Shown here piece after piece: positions 1 through 5,950 of a stretch of DNA of 12,117 nucleotides (its first letter is position 1; each line of letters begins with the position of its first letter). The stretch covers positions 1 to 12,117 of the forward strand of contig CALWKJ010000029.1 of assembly GCA_944381225.1 (NCBI GenBank), written 5' to 3'. Under the pieces are notes generated by a model that saw only the letters and a program-made list of their open reading frames with translations, did no database searches and was not told where the DNA came from. Both the position numbers and the translations under genes were made by a program. This DNA is from an uncultured Clostridia bacterium (GTDB lineage: Bacteria; Bacillota; Clostridia; Christensenellales; UBA1242).

Positions 1-701
1 GAATTTATGCTCCAAACGGAGGTGCAGAACTAAATCCATATCTTTTTATTATTTTTTTAATAGAAAATTCAAAAAATCAAGAAAAAATATTTGAAAATAC
101 CGGATACGAAAGCATGCAACAAAGTGATGATGGTATTTACGTACGAACAAATTATAATCAAATAATAAAATGTAAAAAAATAATTTTTGCTACTGGGTTT
201 AATTTGGAAGAATTTGATAATCAAGATATAATAGAAAGATTTGCTACTTACACAATAGTAACAAATAAATTAAAAGATTTTGAATGGTTCAATCGAGCAA
301 CCATACATGACACAACTGAGCCTTATCATTATTTGAGATTGCTTCCTGATAATAGAATTATTTTTGGAGGCGAAGATGCACCTTTTAAAAAGAACAATAT
401 GCAAGAAAAAAAAGCAAATGCTAAATACAAAAATTTATATAATTATTTGTTAAAAATGTTCCCTTTTTTAAAAGATAAAATAAAAATTGAATATTCATTT
501 TGTGGCTGTTTTGGTGCAACAGATAATAATTTGGGATTAATTGGTGAAACTGATGTTGACAATGTATATTATTTTTTAAGCTGTGGGGCAAATGGCATAG
601 TAAATGCCATGTATGGTGTTGAATTGATGCAAAATATTTTTAAAAACAAACAAGACAAATTTGAACACTTATTCACACCATTACGCGTTATAAATAAATA
701 A
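1..701 (+). CDS. FAD-dependent amine/amino-acid oxidoreductase (DAO family), 3' part only
   Basis: The reading frame is open from the left window edge (first full codon at 3), so the start lies outside; 232 residues are visible. They match the C-terminal half of the DAO (DadA/PuuB/OrdL-like) flavoenzymes, which oxidise an amine or amino acid using FAD. The visible N-terminus has the NGGAELNPY motif typical of the substrate-domain entry. A dinucleotide-fold strand follows (KKIIFATGF, roughly residues 57-65). Next comes a PuuB-like stretch with RLLPDNRIIFGGED. Near the end FGATDNNLGLIG and SCGANGI form the C-terminal FAD-contacting region. The first in-frame ATG, at 114, is internal to the conserved domain and is not the real start. 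The N-terminal GxGxxG FAD motif is missing only because of the window edge. It is the only plus-strand gene and converges on ldh. The family is fairly certain; the substrate cannot be told. Confidence 0.8.
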   Translation, partial: IYAPNGGAELNPYLFIIFLIENSKNQEKIFENTGYESMQQSDDGIYVRTNYNQIIKCKKIIFATGFNLEEFDNQDIIERFATYTIVTNKLKDFEWFNRATIHDTTEPYHYLRLLPDNRIIFGGEDAPFKKNNMQEKKANAKYKNLYNYLLKMFPFLKDKIKIEYSFCGCFGATDNNLGLIGETDVDNVYYFLSCGANGIVNAMYGVELMQNIFKNKQDKFEHLFTPLRVINK

Positions 702-724
702 AATGGGTTATGCCCATTTTATTT
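696..724. terminator. Bidirectional terminator shared by the oxidoreductase and ldh
   Basis: A perfect 12-bp inverted repeat (696-707 with 713-724) with core AAAATGGG / CCCATTTT and a 5-nt loop is flanked by A- and T-rich runs, so it can act in both directions. It overlaps the stop codon of the plus-strand gene (699-701) and reaches the stop codon of ldh (724-726). The two convergent genes are only 22 bp apart. Confidence 0.8.
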
Positions 725-1632
725 TACCATTTTATTTGATTTATTGTATCTTTTATACAATCAATAGAATCTTGCAATCTATATTGTTCGTTGATTGACA
801 ATTCCAATTTTAAAACTTCTTTTACGCCATTTTTATTTAATATAGCCGGCAATCCAATGTAGATATCATTTTCTTTATCATATGTAGATATTGTCATAAT
901 TTCATTTGAATTTTCAAGTATTGCATTTGTTATATTGGTTAAGCACATTCCAATTCCATAACATGTGTTGCCTTTTTTATTTATTATATCATAAGCACTT
1001 GTTCTAACATTATACAATATTCTTGAACGTTGGTCTTCTGTTAAATATTTTGTTGCTTTATTAAGCCCAATAATTGCATTACTCCACGGAACGAACTCGC
1101 TGTCACCATGTTCACCGATAACATATGCATGTATATTTTTAGGATTGATATTTAATTCATTGCAAATTAATCCTCTTAATCTTGCCGTGTCTAAAACAGT
1201 TCCACTTCCTATAACTTTTTTTGCTGGAAATTTAGAAAGCTTATAAGTTATATAAGTCATAACATCTAATGGGTTTGTCGCAATTAAATATATTCCTTTA
1301 AATTTTGTACAATTTATTTTTTCGATTATGCTTTTAAAAACTTCGTAATTTTTATTAATTAAATCTCTTCTTGTTTCACCAACATCTTGATTCCTTCCGG
1401 CACATATACAGACAATATCAGCATTGTCACAATCATTATAATTACCATTTTTTACAATAATATGATTGGAATTGTATGTTGCGGCGTGTGCCAAATCAAG
1501 CGCTTCACCTTGTGCCTTTGTTTCATTAATGTCTATTAATACCAATTCATCAACTTTATTTTTAGTAGTAACCAAACTAAAAGCATAACTCATTCCAACA
1601 TTTCCACAACCCACTATTACAACTTTACTCAC
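724..1632 (-). CDS. ldh: L-lactate dehydrogenase
   Basis: This NAD-dependent L-lactate dehydrogenase reduces pyruvate to L-lactate at the end of fermentation, in the cytoplasm. With the chosen GTG start at 1632 it has 302 residues, slightly short for the family. Visible features are GCGNVG (8-13) of the NAD fold, Asp34 after strand 2, and the specificity loop with Gln82, the residue that marks lactate rather than malate dehydrogenases. Arg88, Asn120, Asp148, Arg151 and catalytic His175 (in GEHGDSE) are also present. Arg153 and His168 align with the fructose-1,6-bisphosphate site residues Arg173 and His188 of allosteric bacterial enzymes, so activation by that sugar phosphate is likely (inference). 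A GTG at 1638 is also in frame, but it lies inside the Shine-Dalgarno AGAGGTGA; the GTG at 1632 sits 5 nt after GAGG. It has its own promoter and the shared terminator. Confidence 0.9.
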   Translation of the reverse strand: MSKVVIVGCGNVGMSYAFSLVTTKNKVDELVLIDINETKAQGEALDLAHAATYNSNHIIVKNGNYNDCDNADIVCICAGRNQDVGETRRDLINKNYEVFKSIIEKINCTKFKGIYLIATNPLDVMTYITYKLSKFPAKKVIGSGTVLDTARLRGLICNELNINPKNIHAYVIGEHGDSEFVPWSNAIIGLNKATKYLTEDQRSRILYNVRTSAYDIINKKGNTCYGIGMCLTNITNAILENSNEIMTISTYDKENDIYIGLPAILNKNGVKEVLKLELSINEQYRLQDSIDCIKDTINQIKW

Positions 1633-1648
1633 ATTCACCTCTTATTTG

Positions 1649-1677
1649 AGTATAAAATTATGCTAAAATTATGTCAA
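1649..1677 (-). promoter_or_regulatory. Sigma-A promoter of ldh
   Basis: On the minus strand, -35 TTGACA (1677-1672), a 17-bp spacer and -10 TATACT (1654-1649) give 11 of 12 consensus bases. Transcription would begin near 1642-1643, right before the Shine-Dalgarno, leaving a leader of only about ten nucleotides. The -35 box contains the TGA stop codon (1676-1674) of the upstream gene. Confidence 0.8.
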
Positions 1678-2168
1678 TTATTATTTAATATAAAATCAAA
1701 TGTTTCAGTTTCTATATTGTTTGTTTTAAATAATGACATTGAGTCGCAAAGAGCAAAATACATGATTTCTTCATTTTCTTTATCCATTTCCATTATAAGC
1801 ACACAAATCCCCTGTTGTTTTGAAACTGATATCGAATTGTATATAGCATTCCTAACCTCTAAAGAATTGCCCTTTGCAACTATAGACATATATGTTTTTG
1901 GAATTATAATAGAATTTGTAAACATTTTTTCTTTGGATATATAGTTTTTATATATCTCTTTATCAAATATTTTAAATGTTAAGCTTAAATTTAAATTTAA
2001 AAATTTTTCCTTATATTCATCATTCACATTGTCAAAATTATTTAAACATATAACTATTTTATTTTCTCTCATAGCATCAACCATAAAAATGCTTTTCTTA
2101 AAATTTAAAAAACTATATGAAAAAACACTTATAAATATAATACTAAATAATAATAACTTTCTTTTCAT
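1674..2168 (-). CDS. Unrecognised protein with N-terminal signal or membrane anchor
   Basis: The 164-residue product is not recognised. Residues 1-4 are basic (MKRK) and 5-21 form a hydrophobic segment, followed by a lysine pair. This looks like an uncleaved anchor or a signal peptide; there is no lipobox cysteine. The rest (about 30-164) is a mixed alpha/beta-looking extracytoplasmic part, rich in Asn, Lys and Glu, with two cysteines near residues 122 and 147 and no catalytic motif I can name. No clear Shine-Dalgarno stands before the ATG at 2168, so initiation may be weak or occur at a later in-frame ATG (2084). It follows the terminator of the rplU operon and ends inside the ldh promoter, so it is probably its own weak transcription unit. 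The hydrophobic N-terminus and the long open frame in the direction of its neighbours support a real gene. Confidence 0.6.
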   Translation of the reverse strand: MKRKLLLFSIIFISVFSYSFLNFKKSIFMVDAMRENKIVICLNNFDNVNDEYKEKFLNLNLSLTFKIFDKEIYKNYISKEKMFTNSIIIPKTYMSIVAKGNSLEVRNAIYNSISVSKQQGICVLIMEMDKENEEIMYFALCDSMSLFKTNNIETETFDFILNNN

Positions 2169-2213
2169 ATAATTATTATTTTAAAAAAAACAAATATTAT
2201 TAAATAATTTAAT

Positions 2214-2242
2214 AAAAAAAGTATTTCATCTGAAATACTTTT
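2214..2242 (-). terminator. Terminator of the rplU-prp-rpmA operon
   Basis: A near-perfect hairpin, AAAAGTATTTCA (2242-2231) against TGAAATACTTTT (2228-2217), is followed on the minus strand by a run of U (2220-2214). It starts 4 nt after the rpmA stop codon. The stem is AT-rich but long (11-12 bp), as expected in this genome. Confidence 0.8.
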
Positions 2243-2246
2243 AAAG

Positions 2247-2522
2247 TTATTCTGCAATTACGCTAACTATTTTTTTATCTCCACTTTTTGAAAATTTAAC
2301 CTTTCCATCTTTTGTGGCAAAAACAGTATAATCTTTACCCAAACCACAATTTGTGCCAGGATAAACTTTTGTTCCCCTTTGCCTTACTATGATAGAACCT
2401 GCCAAAACGCTTTGTCCGTCATATCTTTTAACACCAAGACGTTTAGAATTGCTATCTCTGCCGTTTTTGGTGCTTCCACCACCTTTTTTATGGGCAAAAA
2501 GTTGAATATTAATAAATTTCAT
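2247..2522 (-). CDS. rpmA: 50S ribosomal protein L27, Prp-processed type
   Basis: L27 of the large ribosomal subunit has an N-terminal tail that reaches the peptidyl transferase centre. The 91-residue product contains the family core (STKNGRDSNSKRLG, then RQRGTKVYPG). It starts with a nine-residue extension, MKFINIQLF, before AHKKGGGS. This is the Firmicutes arrangement known from Staphylococcus aureus, where the protease Prp cuts after the Phe so that the mature protein begins with Ala10. The extension would block the peptidyl transferase centre if it were retained. The start ATG at 2522 has a strong Shine-Dalgarno (GGAGG, 7 nt away). The first 14 bp overlap the end of prp, which implies translational coupling of substrate and protease. 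Terminator 4 nt downstream. Confidence 0.95.
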   Translation of the reverse strand: MKFINIQLFAHKKGGGSTKNGRDSNSKRLGVKRYDGQSVLAGSIIVRQRGTKVYPGTNCGLGKDYTVFATKDGKVKFSKSGDKKIVSVIAE

Positions 2523-2850
2523 CTTGAACCTCCATTTTTATATACTTGCCATAATCTGTAAGCAAATCGCTTAAACTAAATTGCATAGTTTTTAAAATAA
2601 TTTGTGCTTTGTCCAAGTCTTCTCGATTTATATTTTTTGGCAAAGCCAACATTAAATAACCTTTACTATCATTTTTATTAATTATGGCTTTAAGATTTAA
2701 AACTTTTACTATTCCCAAACACGCACTTTGACTAATTGCAGAAATGGCCGAACAAACTATGTCTTCTCCATTTTTTGAATAGCCTGTATGTCCAGAAATT
2801 TCAAAGCCAACAATATCTTTATTTTTTTTTATAATTTTTATTGTTGTCAT
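2509..2850 (-). CDS. prp: Ribosomal-processing cysteine protease Prp (YsxB family)
   Basis: Prp removes the N-terminal extension of L27 and is conserved in bacteria that have the extended L27. The 113-residue product has the family's catalytic dyad: His21 in the SGHTGYS motif and Cys33 in GEDIVCSAISAI. Both elements sit close to the positions known from S. aureus Prp, and the length is typical (about 106-115). The gene starts 1 nt after the rplU stop codon and overlaps rpmA by 14 bp, the same order (L21, Prp, L27) as in other Bacillota. Its Shine-Dalgarno within the rplU end is weak (GAGAT), so translation probably depends on ribosomes finishing rplU. Product and role are secure by motif and context. 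Confidence 0.93.
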   Translation of the reverse strand: MTTIKIIKKNKDIVGFEISGHTGYSKNGEDIVCSAISAISQSACLGIVKVLNLKAIINKNDSKGYLMLALPKNINREDLDKAQIILKTMQFSLSDLLTDYGKYIKMEVQDEIY

Positions 2851-2851
2851 T

Positions 2852-3157
2852 TTATTTAATCTCTACAATTTTTACTGTTGTGTATGGTTGTCTATGTCCC
2901 TGTTTTTTTCTAACATTCTTTTTTGCCTTATATTTGTAAACAGTAACCTTATCACATTTCCCCTGTGCAACAACTTCTGCAGTGCATACAACTTTATCTA
3001 AAACTGGTGTACCACAAACAACTTTACCTTCGTTTGAAGTAAGTAAAACTTTAAATTCAACTTTATCTCCAACATTGTTGTTAAGTTTTTCAACATTTAA
3101 AACATCTCCAGCTTGAACTTTGTATTGTTTTCCTCCTGTTTCTATAACTGCAAACAT
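2852..3157 (-). CDS. rplU: 50S ribosomal protein L21
   Basis: L21 binds 23S rRNA in the large subunit. The 101-residue product matches the family over its full length. It begins FAVIETGGKQYKVQAGD, has the central GTPVLD segment, and ends with the basic YKAKKNVRKKQGHRQPYT block followed by KIVEI. The ATG at 3157 has an excellent Shine-Dalgarno, AGGAGG with 6 nt spacing. It is the first gene of the operon rplU-prp-rpmA, behind its own promoter and a structured leader that may mediate feedback control. In Bacilli this operon is usually followed by the GTPase gene obg; here it ends with rpmA. Identification is certain. Confidence 0.96.
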   Translation of the reverse strand: MFAVIETGGKQYKVQAGDVLNVEKLNNNVGDKVEFKVLLTSNEGKVVCGTPVLDKVVCTAEVVAQGKCDKVTVYKYKAKKNVRKKQGHRQPYTTVKIVEIK

Positions 3158-3160
3158 ATT

Positions 3161-3229
3161 TTCCTCCTATTTAAATCTCACTACGAAAGGTGGCAAATGC
3201 ACTTAAACCTTTAATATGTGGCATACTGC
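3161..3229 (-). promoter_or_regulatory. Candidate L21 leader RNA (ribosomal protein autoregulatory element)
   Basis: The 5' untranslated region of rplU can fold in a specific way. ATGC-c-AC (3224-3218) pairs with GTGCAT (3202-3197), with one bulged C. AAAGGT in the enclosed loop (3212-3207) pairs with ACCTTT just downstream (3191-3186), which together makes a pseudoknot-like fold. TGCCAC occurs twice. An L21 leader family upstream of rplU-ysxB-rpmA is known in low-GC Gram-positives, and position and size (about 65 nt) fit. I cannot compare it with the family model, so membership is inferred from context and structure. Confidence 0.55.
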
Positions 3230-3232
3230 ATA

Positions 3233-3261
3233 AATATATCATATAATTTTAATATTGTCAA
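3233..3261 (-). promoter_or_regulatory. Sigma-A promoter of rplU-prp-rpmA
   Basis: On the minus strand, -35 TTGACA (3261-3256), a 17-bp spacer and -10 TATATT (3238-3233) match 11 of 12 consensus positions. It lies between the sigG terminator and rplU. Transcription should begin at about 3229-3225, giving a leader of roughly 70 nt. Confidence 0.85.
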
Positions 3262-3273
3262 TTATTTAGATAC

Positions 3274-3302
3274 AAAAAAGACAAGACATTCGTCTTATCT
3301 TT
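3274..3302 (-). terminator. Terminator after sigG
   Basis: Read on the minus strand, AAAGATAAGAC (3302-3292), loop GAAT and GTCTTGTCTTT (3287-3277) form an 11-bp stem with one G-U pair. It is followed by further U residues to 3274. It starts 20 nt after the sigG stop codon and insulates the rplU promoter from the sporulation genes. Confidence 0.8.
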
Positions 3303-3321
3303 ATCAATAATTTACCTATTT

Positions 3322-4095
3322 TTATTGCAAGTGTTTTTTAATTGCAGAAAGAGCATTTTTTTCCAAACGACTTACTTGTGCCTGACTTATGCCAATTTCT
3401 TCACTAACTTCCATTTGCGTTTTCCCAATATAGTAACGCATTAACAAAATTTCTTTTTCTCTTGGACTTAATTTTGCAACAGCATCTTTTAAAGCAATTT
3501 GTTCCATTAAAGATTCGTCATTATTTTTAACATCTGAAATTTGATCCATAATTCTAACAGATTCATTACCGTCGTTATAAACCGGTTCATTTAAAGAAAC
3601 AGTTTCGCTTATTGCATCCAAAGCAAAATTAACATCTTTTACATCATATTCAATTTCATTTGCTATTTCTTCTGGTTTTGGCTCTCTGCCTAATTTTTTA
3701 ACAAGAAATTCCCTTGCCTGCAATGCTTTAAAGGCAATGTCTCTTAAGCTTCTTGAAACTCTTATTGAATTATTATCCCTTAAAAATCTTCTGATTTCAC
3801 CTATTATCATGGGAACTGCATATGTTGAAAATCTAACATTTAAAGAAACATCAAAGTTGTCAATTGCTTTCATAAGCCCTACGCAGCCAACTTGAAACAT
3901 ATCATCTGACTTTTCTTTTTTCCCAGAAAATCTTTGAACAACGCTTAATACTAATCTTAAATTAGCGACAACAAACTGTTCTCTCGCCAACTCATCTCCC
4001 ATCTTTACTTTTTTCATCAATTCAACCAATTCGTCATTCTTTAATTTTGGGAGAGTGGAGGTATCAACTCCACATATTGCAACTCTATTTGCCAT
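3322..4095 (-). CDS. sigG: RNA polymerase sporulation sigma factor, forespore-specific sigma-G
   Basis: Sigma-G directs late gene expression in the forespore. The 257-residue product is full length (260 in B. subtilis). It carries the sigma-G N-terminal signature VAICGVDTSTLPKLKN (5-20). Region 2 follows, with DMFQVGCVGLMKAIDNFD (65-82) and RFSTYAVPMIIGEIRRFLRD (88-107). The -35-binding helix-turn-helix of region 4.2 is GKTQMEVSEEIGISQAQVSRL (224-244). Val43 stands where B. subtilis has Asn45, a residue reported to matter for binding of the anti-sigma CsfB; that control may be absent or different here (inference). The ATG at 4095 follows GGAAGG with 9 nt spacing. It lies downstream of spoIIGA-sigE, the classic order, but 180 bp away, with a possible sigma-F promoter of its own and a terminator after it. 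Confidence 0.96.
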   Translation of the reverse strand: MANRVAICGVDTSTLPKLKNDELVELMKKVKMGDELAREQFVVANLRLVLSVVQRFSGKKEKSDDMFQVGCVGLMKAIDNFDVSLNVRFSTYAVPMIIGEIRRFLRDNNSIRVSRSLRDIAFKALQAREFLVKKLGREPKPEEIANEIEYDVKDVNFALDAISETVSLNEPVYNDGNESVRIMDQISDVKNNDESLMEQIALKDAVAKLSPREKEILLMRYYIGKTQMEVSEEIGISQAQVSRLEKNALSAIKKHLQ

Positions 4096-4119
4096 AGAAA
4101 CACACCTTCCTATTGCAAA

Positions 4120-4149
4120 TATACTCTCCTATTTTTTTTGTAATTATAC
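4120..4149 (-). promoter_or_regulatory. Possible sigma-F-type promoter of sigG
   Basis: On the minus strand GTATA (4149-4145) is followed after 15 nt by GGAGAGTATA (4129-4120). This resembles the B. subtilis sigma-F consensus (GYATA, about 15 nt, GGNRANAHTR) at all but one fixed position. sigG of B. subtilis is switched on by sigma-F, so the match is biologically sensible. The predicted start near 4113 would leave a short leader with the Shine-Dalgarno. The region is AT-rich and purine-rich, so chance is possible. Confidence 0.45.
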
Positions 4150-4275
4150 ACAAATTTTTAAATTATTTTTTTATTAAAATATTCATATTTTATAACTAAT
4201 TTAATTGTTTAAAAACGACAACAGTTTATACAACAACTTCGCAAGTAATATCTCAAAAAAATTAAAAAATGCATT

Positions 4276-4992
4276 TTAAATAACTTTTTCCAAGTCTTTT
4301 TTCATTTTACTCAAAATCTTTTTTTCAATTCTGGAAATATAACTTTGAGATATCCCCATTGCATCTGCAACTTCTTTTTGAGTTTTTTCTTCTTTACCCA
4401 TAAGTCCAAATCTTAAAATCATAATTTCTTTTTCTCTTTCATTTAATTTATCAATTATACCCCATAAAATTTGTTTTTCAACACTTTTGTCCATTTCTTG
4501 AGATACGCTATCATTTTCAGAATATAATATGTTTTCCAAAAGCAACTCATTTCCATCACTATCAGCATTTAATGTCTCATCTAAACTAACTTCATTTTTG
4601 AGTTTGTTTGTCTTTCTTAATTGCATTAATATTTCATTTTCAATACATCTTGAAGCATATGTTGCCAACTTAATTTTTTTATCAAAATTATAAGTTTGAA
4701 CAGCTTTAATTAATCCAATTGCTCCAATTGAAAATAAATCTTCTATGTTCATACCCGTATTTTCAAATTTTTTTGCTATGTAAACAACAAGACGCAAATT
4801 ATGTTCAATAAGCTTTTCCTTTGCCTGTTTATTGTTGTTTTGAAGTTCCTCCAAAAGTATTTGCTCTTCTTCTGGTTCCAATGGAAGTGGCAGTGTTTCG
4901 TTGCCACAAATATACATTACTATGTCATCTATTTCATTAAATAAATTTAATTTTAATAATTGTTTTATTTTTAATAATAATTTTGAAAACAT
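4276..4992 (-). CDS. sigE: RNA polymerase sporulation sigma factor sigma-E precursor (mother cell)
   Basis: Pro-sigma-E is the inactive, membrane-associated precursor of the first mother-cell sigma factor and is cut by SpoIIGA. The 238-residue product starts with a hydrophobic and basic pro-sequence, FSKLLLKIKQLLKLNLF (2-18). By alignment with B. subtilis, cleavage would fall near Met26-Tyr27, just before ICGNETLPLP. Region 2 carries NLRLVVYIAKKFENTG (65-80), DLFSIGAIGLIKAV (85-98) and KIKLATYASRCIENEILM (106-123). Region 4 carries LNEREKEIMILRFGL (183-197) and the helix-turn-helix with GISQSYISRIEK (213-224). An ATG six codons earlier (5010) is in frame, but it precedes the Shine-Dalgarno; the ATG at 4992 has GGAG 8 nt upstream. 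That Shine-Dalgarno overlaps the TAG stop of spoIIGA (gap 11 nt), so protease and substrate are co-translated as neighbours. Confidence 0.95.
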   Translation of the reverse strand: MFSKLLLKIKQLLKLNLFNEIDDIVMYICGNETLPLPLEPEEEQILLEELQNNNKQAKEKLIEHNLRLVVYIAKKFENTGMNIEDLFSIGAIGLIKAVQTYNFDKKIKLATYASRCIENEILMQLRKTNKLKNEVSLDETLNADSDGNELLLENILYSENDSVSQEMDKSVEKQILWGIIDKLNEREKEIMILRFGLMGKEEKTQKEVADAMGISQSYISRIEKKILSKMKKDLEKVI

Positions 4993-5003
4993 TTTATTTT
5001 CTC

Positions 5004-5834
5004 CTAACATAATAATTTGGAATTTAATATAACATCACAGTCAAATCCGGTGATTTTAATTTTTGACAACGCAAAAACAGGCTCCAAAATTTTTACTGTT
5101 TTGTCTTTTAAGATTATTTCTAAACTATCGACACAAAATGCTAGTAACATGTCGTTAGATGTGGCTGTTTTAACTTTTATGTAATGGCCTTTCTTTAATC
5201 CTTGTGTATTTTGCGTTAAAAAATTTTGGATTGGAAAATTTTTGTTGATTTTAGAAAACATTTTATAATTAATTAATACAACTGGCTTTTTGTATACCGT
5301 GTCACATAAAATGTTTCCAGTGTCCAAATATCCCTTTGTTTTTATTTTTTTTTCGTTGATTGTAATAATAATTTCATAAATAAAATTATTTATGTTTTTC
5401 TTGCTGTATATTACTTTTTCACATTGCTTAATAAAATACGTTATTAAAAACACGCTAAAGATGATAAGTAAAGTTGGCAATTTTCTACTACTTTCAAAAT
5501 TACCATATATAGAGAAATATATTAAAAGATTTATACCCCCATAAATTGCCGTTATAAAAATGAACATTACATAAAAGAAAATTTGTTTTTTAAGCGATTT
5601 GTTCTTGTAGGCGATTAAAGTTATTATATATCCCATACATAACTTTAAAAATAATATTAAAAATGAATTTAGATTTATGATTGGATATATTAAAGCAACG
5701 AAAGCACCAAAAACACTTGCTGCAATTATTCTAAACTTGTTTTTATTTTCTTTTATAAAGCTAAATATAATATACAATATAATGTATGTTATTAGGAAAT
5801 TTTCAATCAAAGTATCTTCTATGTATACTATCAT
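5004..5834 (-). CDS. spoIIGA: Sporulation sigma-E processing aspartic peptidase SpoIIGA
   Basis: SpoIIGA is the septum-located aspartic protease that activates pro-sigma-E after asymmetric division. The 276-residue product has the family layout. Five hydrophobic segments lie in the N-terminal half (roughly residues 10-27, 35-53, 57-76, 85-109 and 118-136). A cytoplasmic protease domain follows, with the catalytic motif GYLDTGN (Asp171) and the following partner stretch KKPVVLINY. A single Asp motif per chain is expected, because the enzyme is thought to work as a dimer. It is a little shorter than the roughly 309 residues of B. subtilis. The ATG at 5834 has a modest Shine-Dalgarno (GGGA). The gene directly precedes sigE, its substrate. 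Upstream lie a TATAAT box and a Spo0A-box-like sequence. Confidence 0.93.
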   Translation of the reverse strand: MIVYIEDTLIENFLITYIILYIIFSFIKENKNKFRIIAASVFGAFVALIYPIINLNSFLILFLKLCMGYIITLIAYKNKSLKKQIFFYVMFIFITAIYGGINLLIYFSIYGNFESSRKLPTLLIIFSVFLITYFIKQCEKVIYSKKNINNFIYEIIITINEKKIKTKGYLDTGNILCDTVYKKPVVLINYKMFSKINKNFPIQNFLTQNTQGLKKGHYIKVKTATSNDMLLAFCVDSLEIILKDKTVKILEPVFALSKIKITGFDCDVILNSKLLC

Positions 5835-5850
5835 ATAAATCCCATGTAAA

Positions 5851-5914
5851 ATTATATAATAGATAAAAATTATTTATTAATAAAAAAAATAACGAAAATG
5901 CACTTTTTTTGACA
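5851..5914 (-). promoter_or_regulatory. Candidate spoIIG promoter region with Spo0A-like box
   Basis: A perfect -10 TATAAT (5856-5851) lies 16 bp before the spoIIGA start codon, with no good -35 at 17 bp. This is the pattern of an activator-dependent promoter. TGTCAAA (5914-5908), 6 of 7 bases of the Spo0A box TGTCGAA, lies about 65 bp upstream of the expected start. B. subtilis spoIIG is a Spo0A-activated sigma-A promoter. A single imperfect box in AT-rich DNA is weak evidence. Confidence 0.35.
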
Positions 5915-5950
5915 AATAAAAAACAAATCGCAATGATTTGTTTTTTATTT
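5914..5950 (-). terminator. Strong terminator after the GNAT gene
   Basis: A perfect 16-bp inverted repeat (5914-5929 with 5935-5950), core ACAAATC / GATTTGT with a 5-nt loop, is flanked by A- and T-runs. It contains the last codons and stop of the acetyltransferase gene (stop 5947-5945). The symmetric A/T runs could make it work in both directions, although no plus-strand gene is near. It separates the ftsZ-GNAT side from spoIIGA. Confidence 0.8.

Noticed and set aside
1660..1944. Plus-strand open frame of 94 codons opposite the unrecognised protein gene, and similar frames opposite sigE, ftsZ, ftsA, ftsQ and murA
   Set aside because: They lie antisense to well-supported genes, lack ribosome binding sites and show no recognisable protein family; they are by-products of AT-rich coding sequence.
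4143..4148. TATAAT as a sigma-A -10 box of sigG
   Set aside because: No -35 box lies at a suitable distance, and constitutive sigG transcription would be unexpected; the same bases are part of the better sigma-F-like match.
4202..4277. Terminator or attenuator between sigE and sigG (palindrome AAAATGCATTTT at 4266-4277 and a loose GTTGT/ACAAC hairpin near 4205-4235)
   Set aside because: The first has no room for a loop and the second has a weak interrupted stem without a U run; neither supports a confident call.
4992..5010. ATG at 5010 as the start of sigE
   Set aside because: The Shine-Dalgarno GGAG (5004-5001) lies downstream of that ATG and is correctly spaced for the ATG at 4992; the extra six residues are not part of the family's pro-sequence.
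5909..5937. Plus-strand TTGACA at 5909-5914 as a promoter reading rightward
   Set aside because: No -10 box follows at 17 bp and no plus-strand gene lies downstream.
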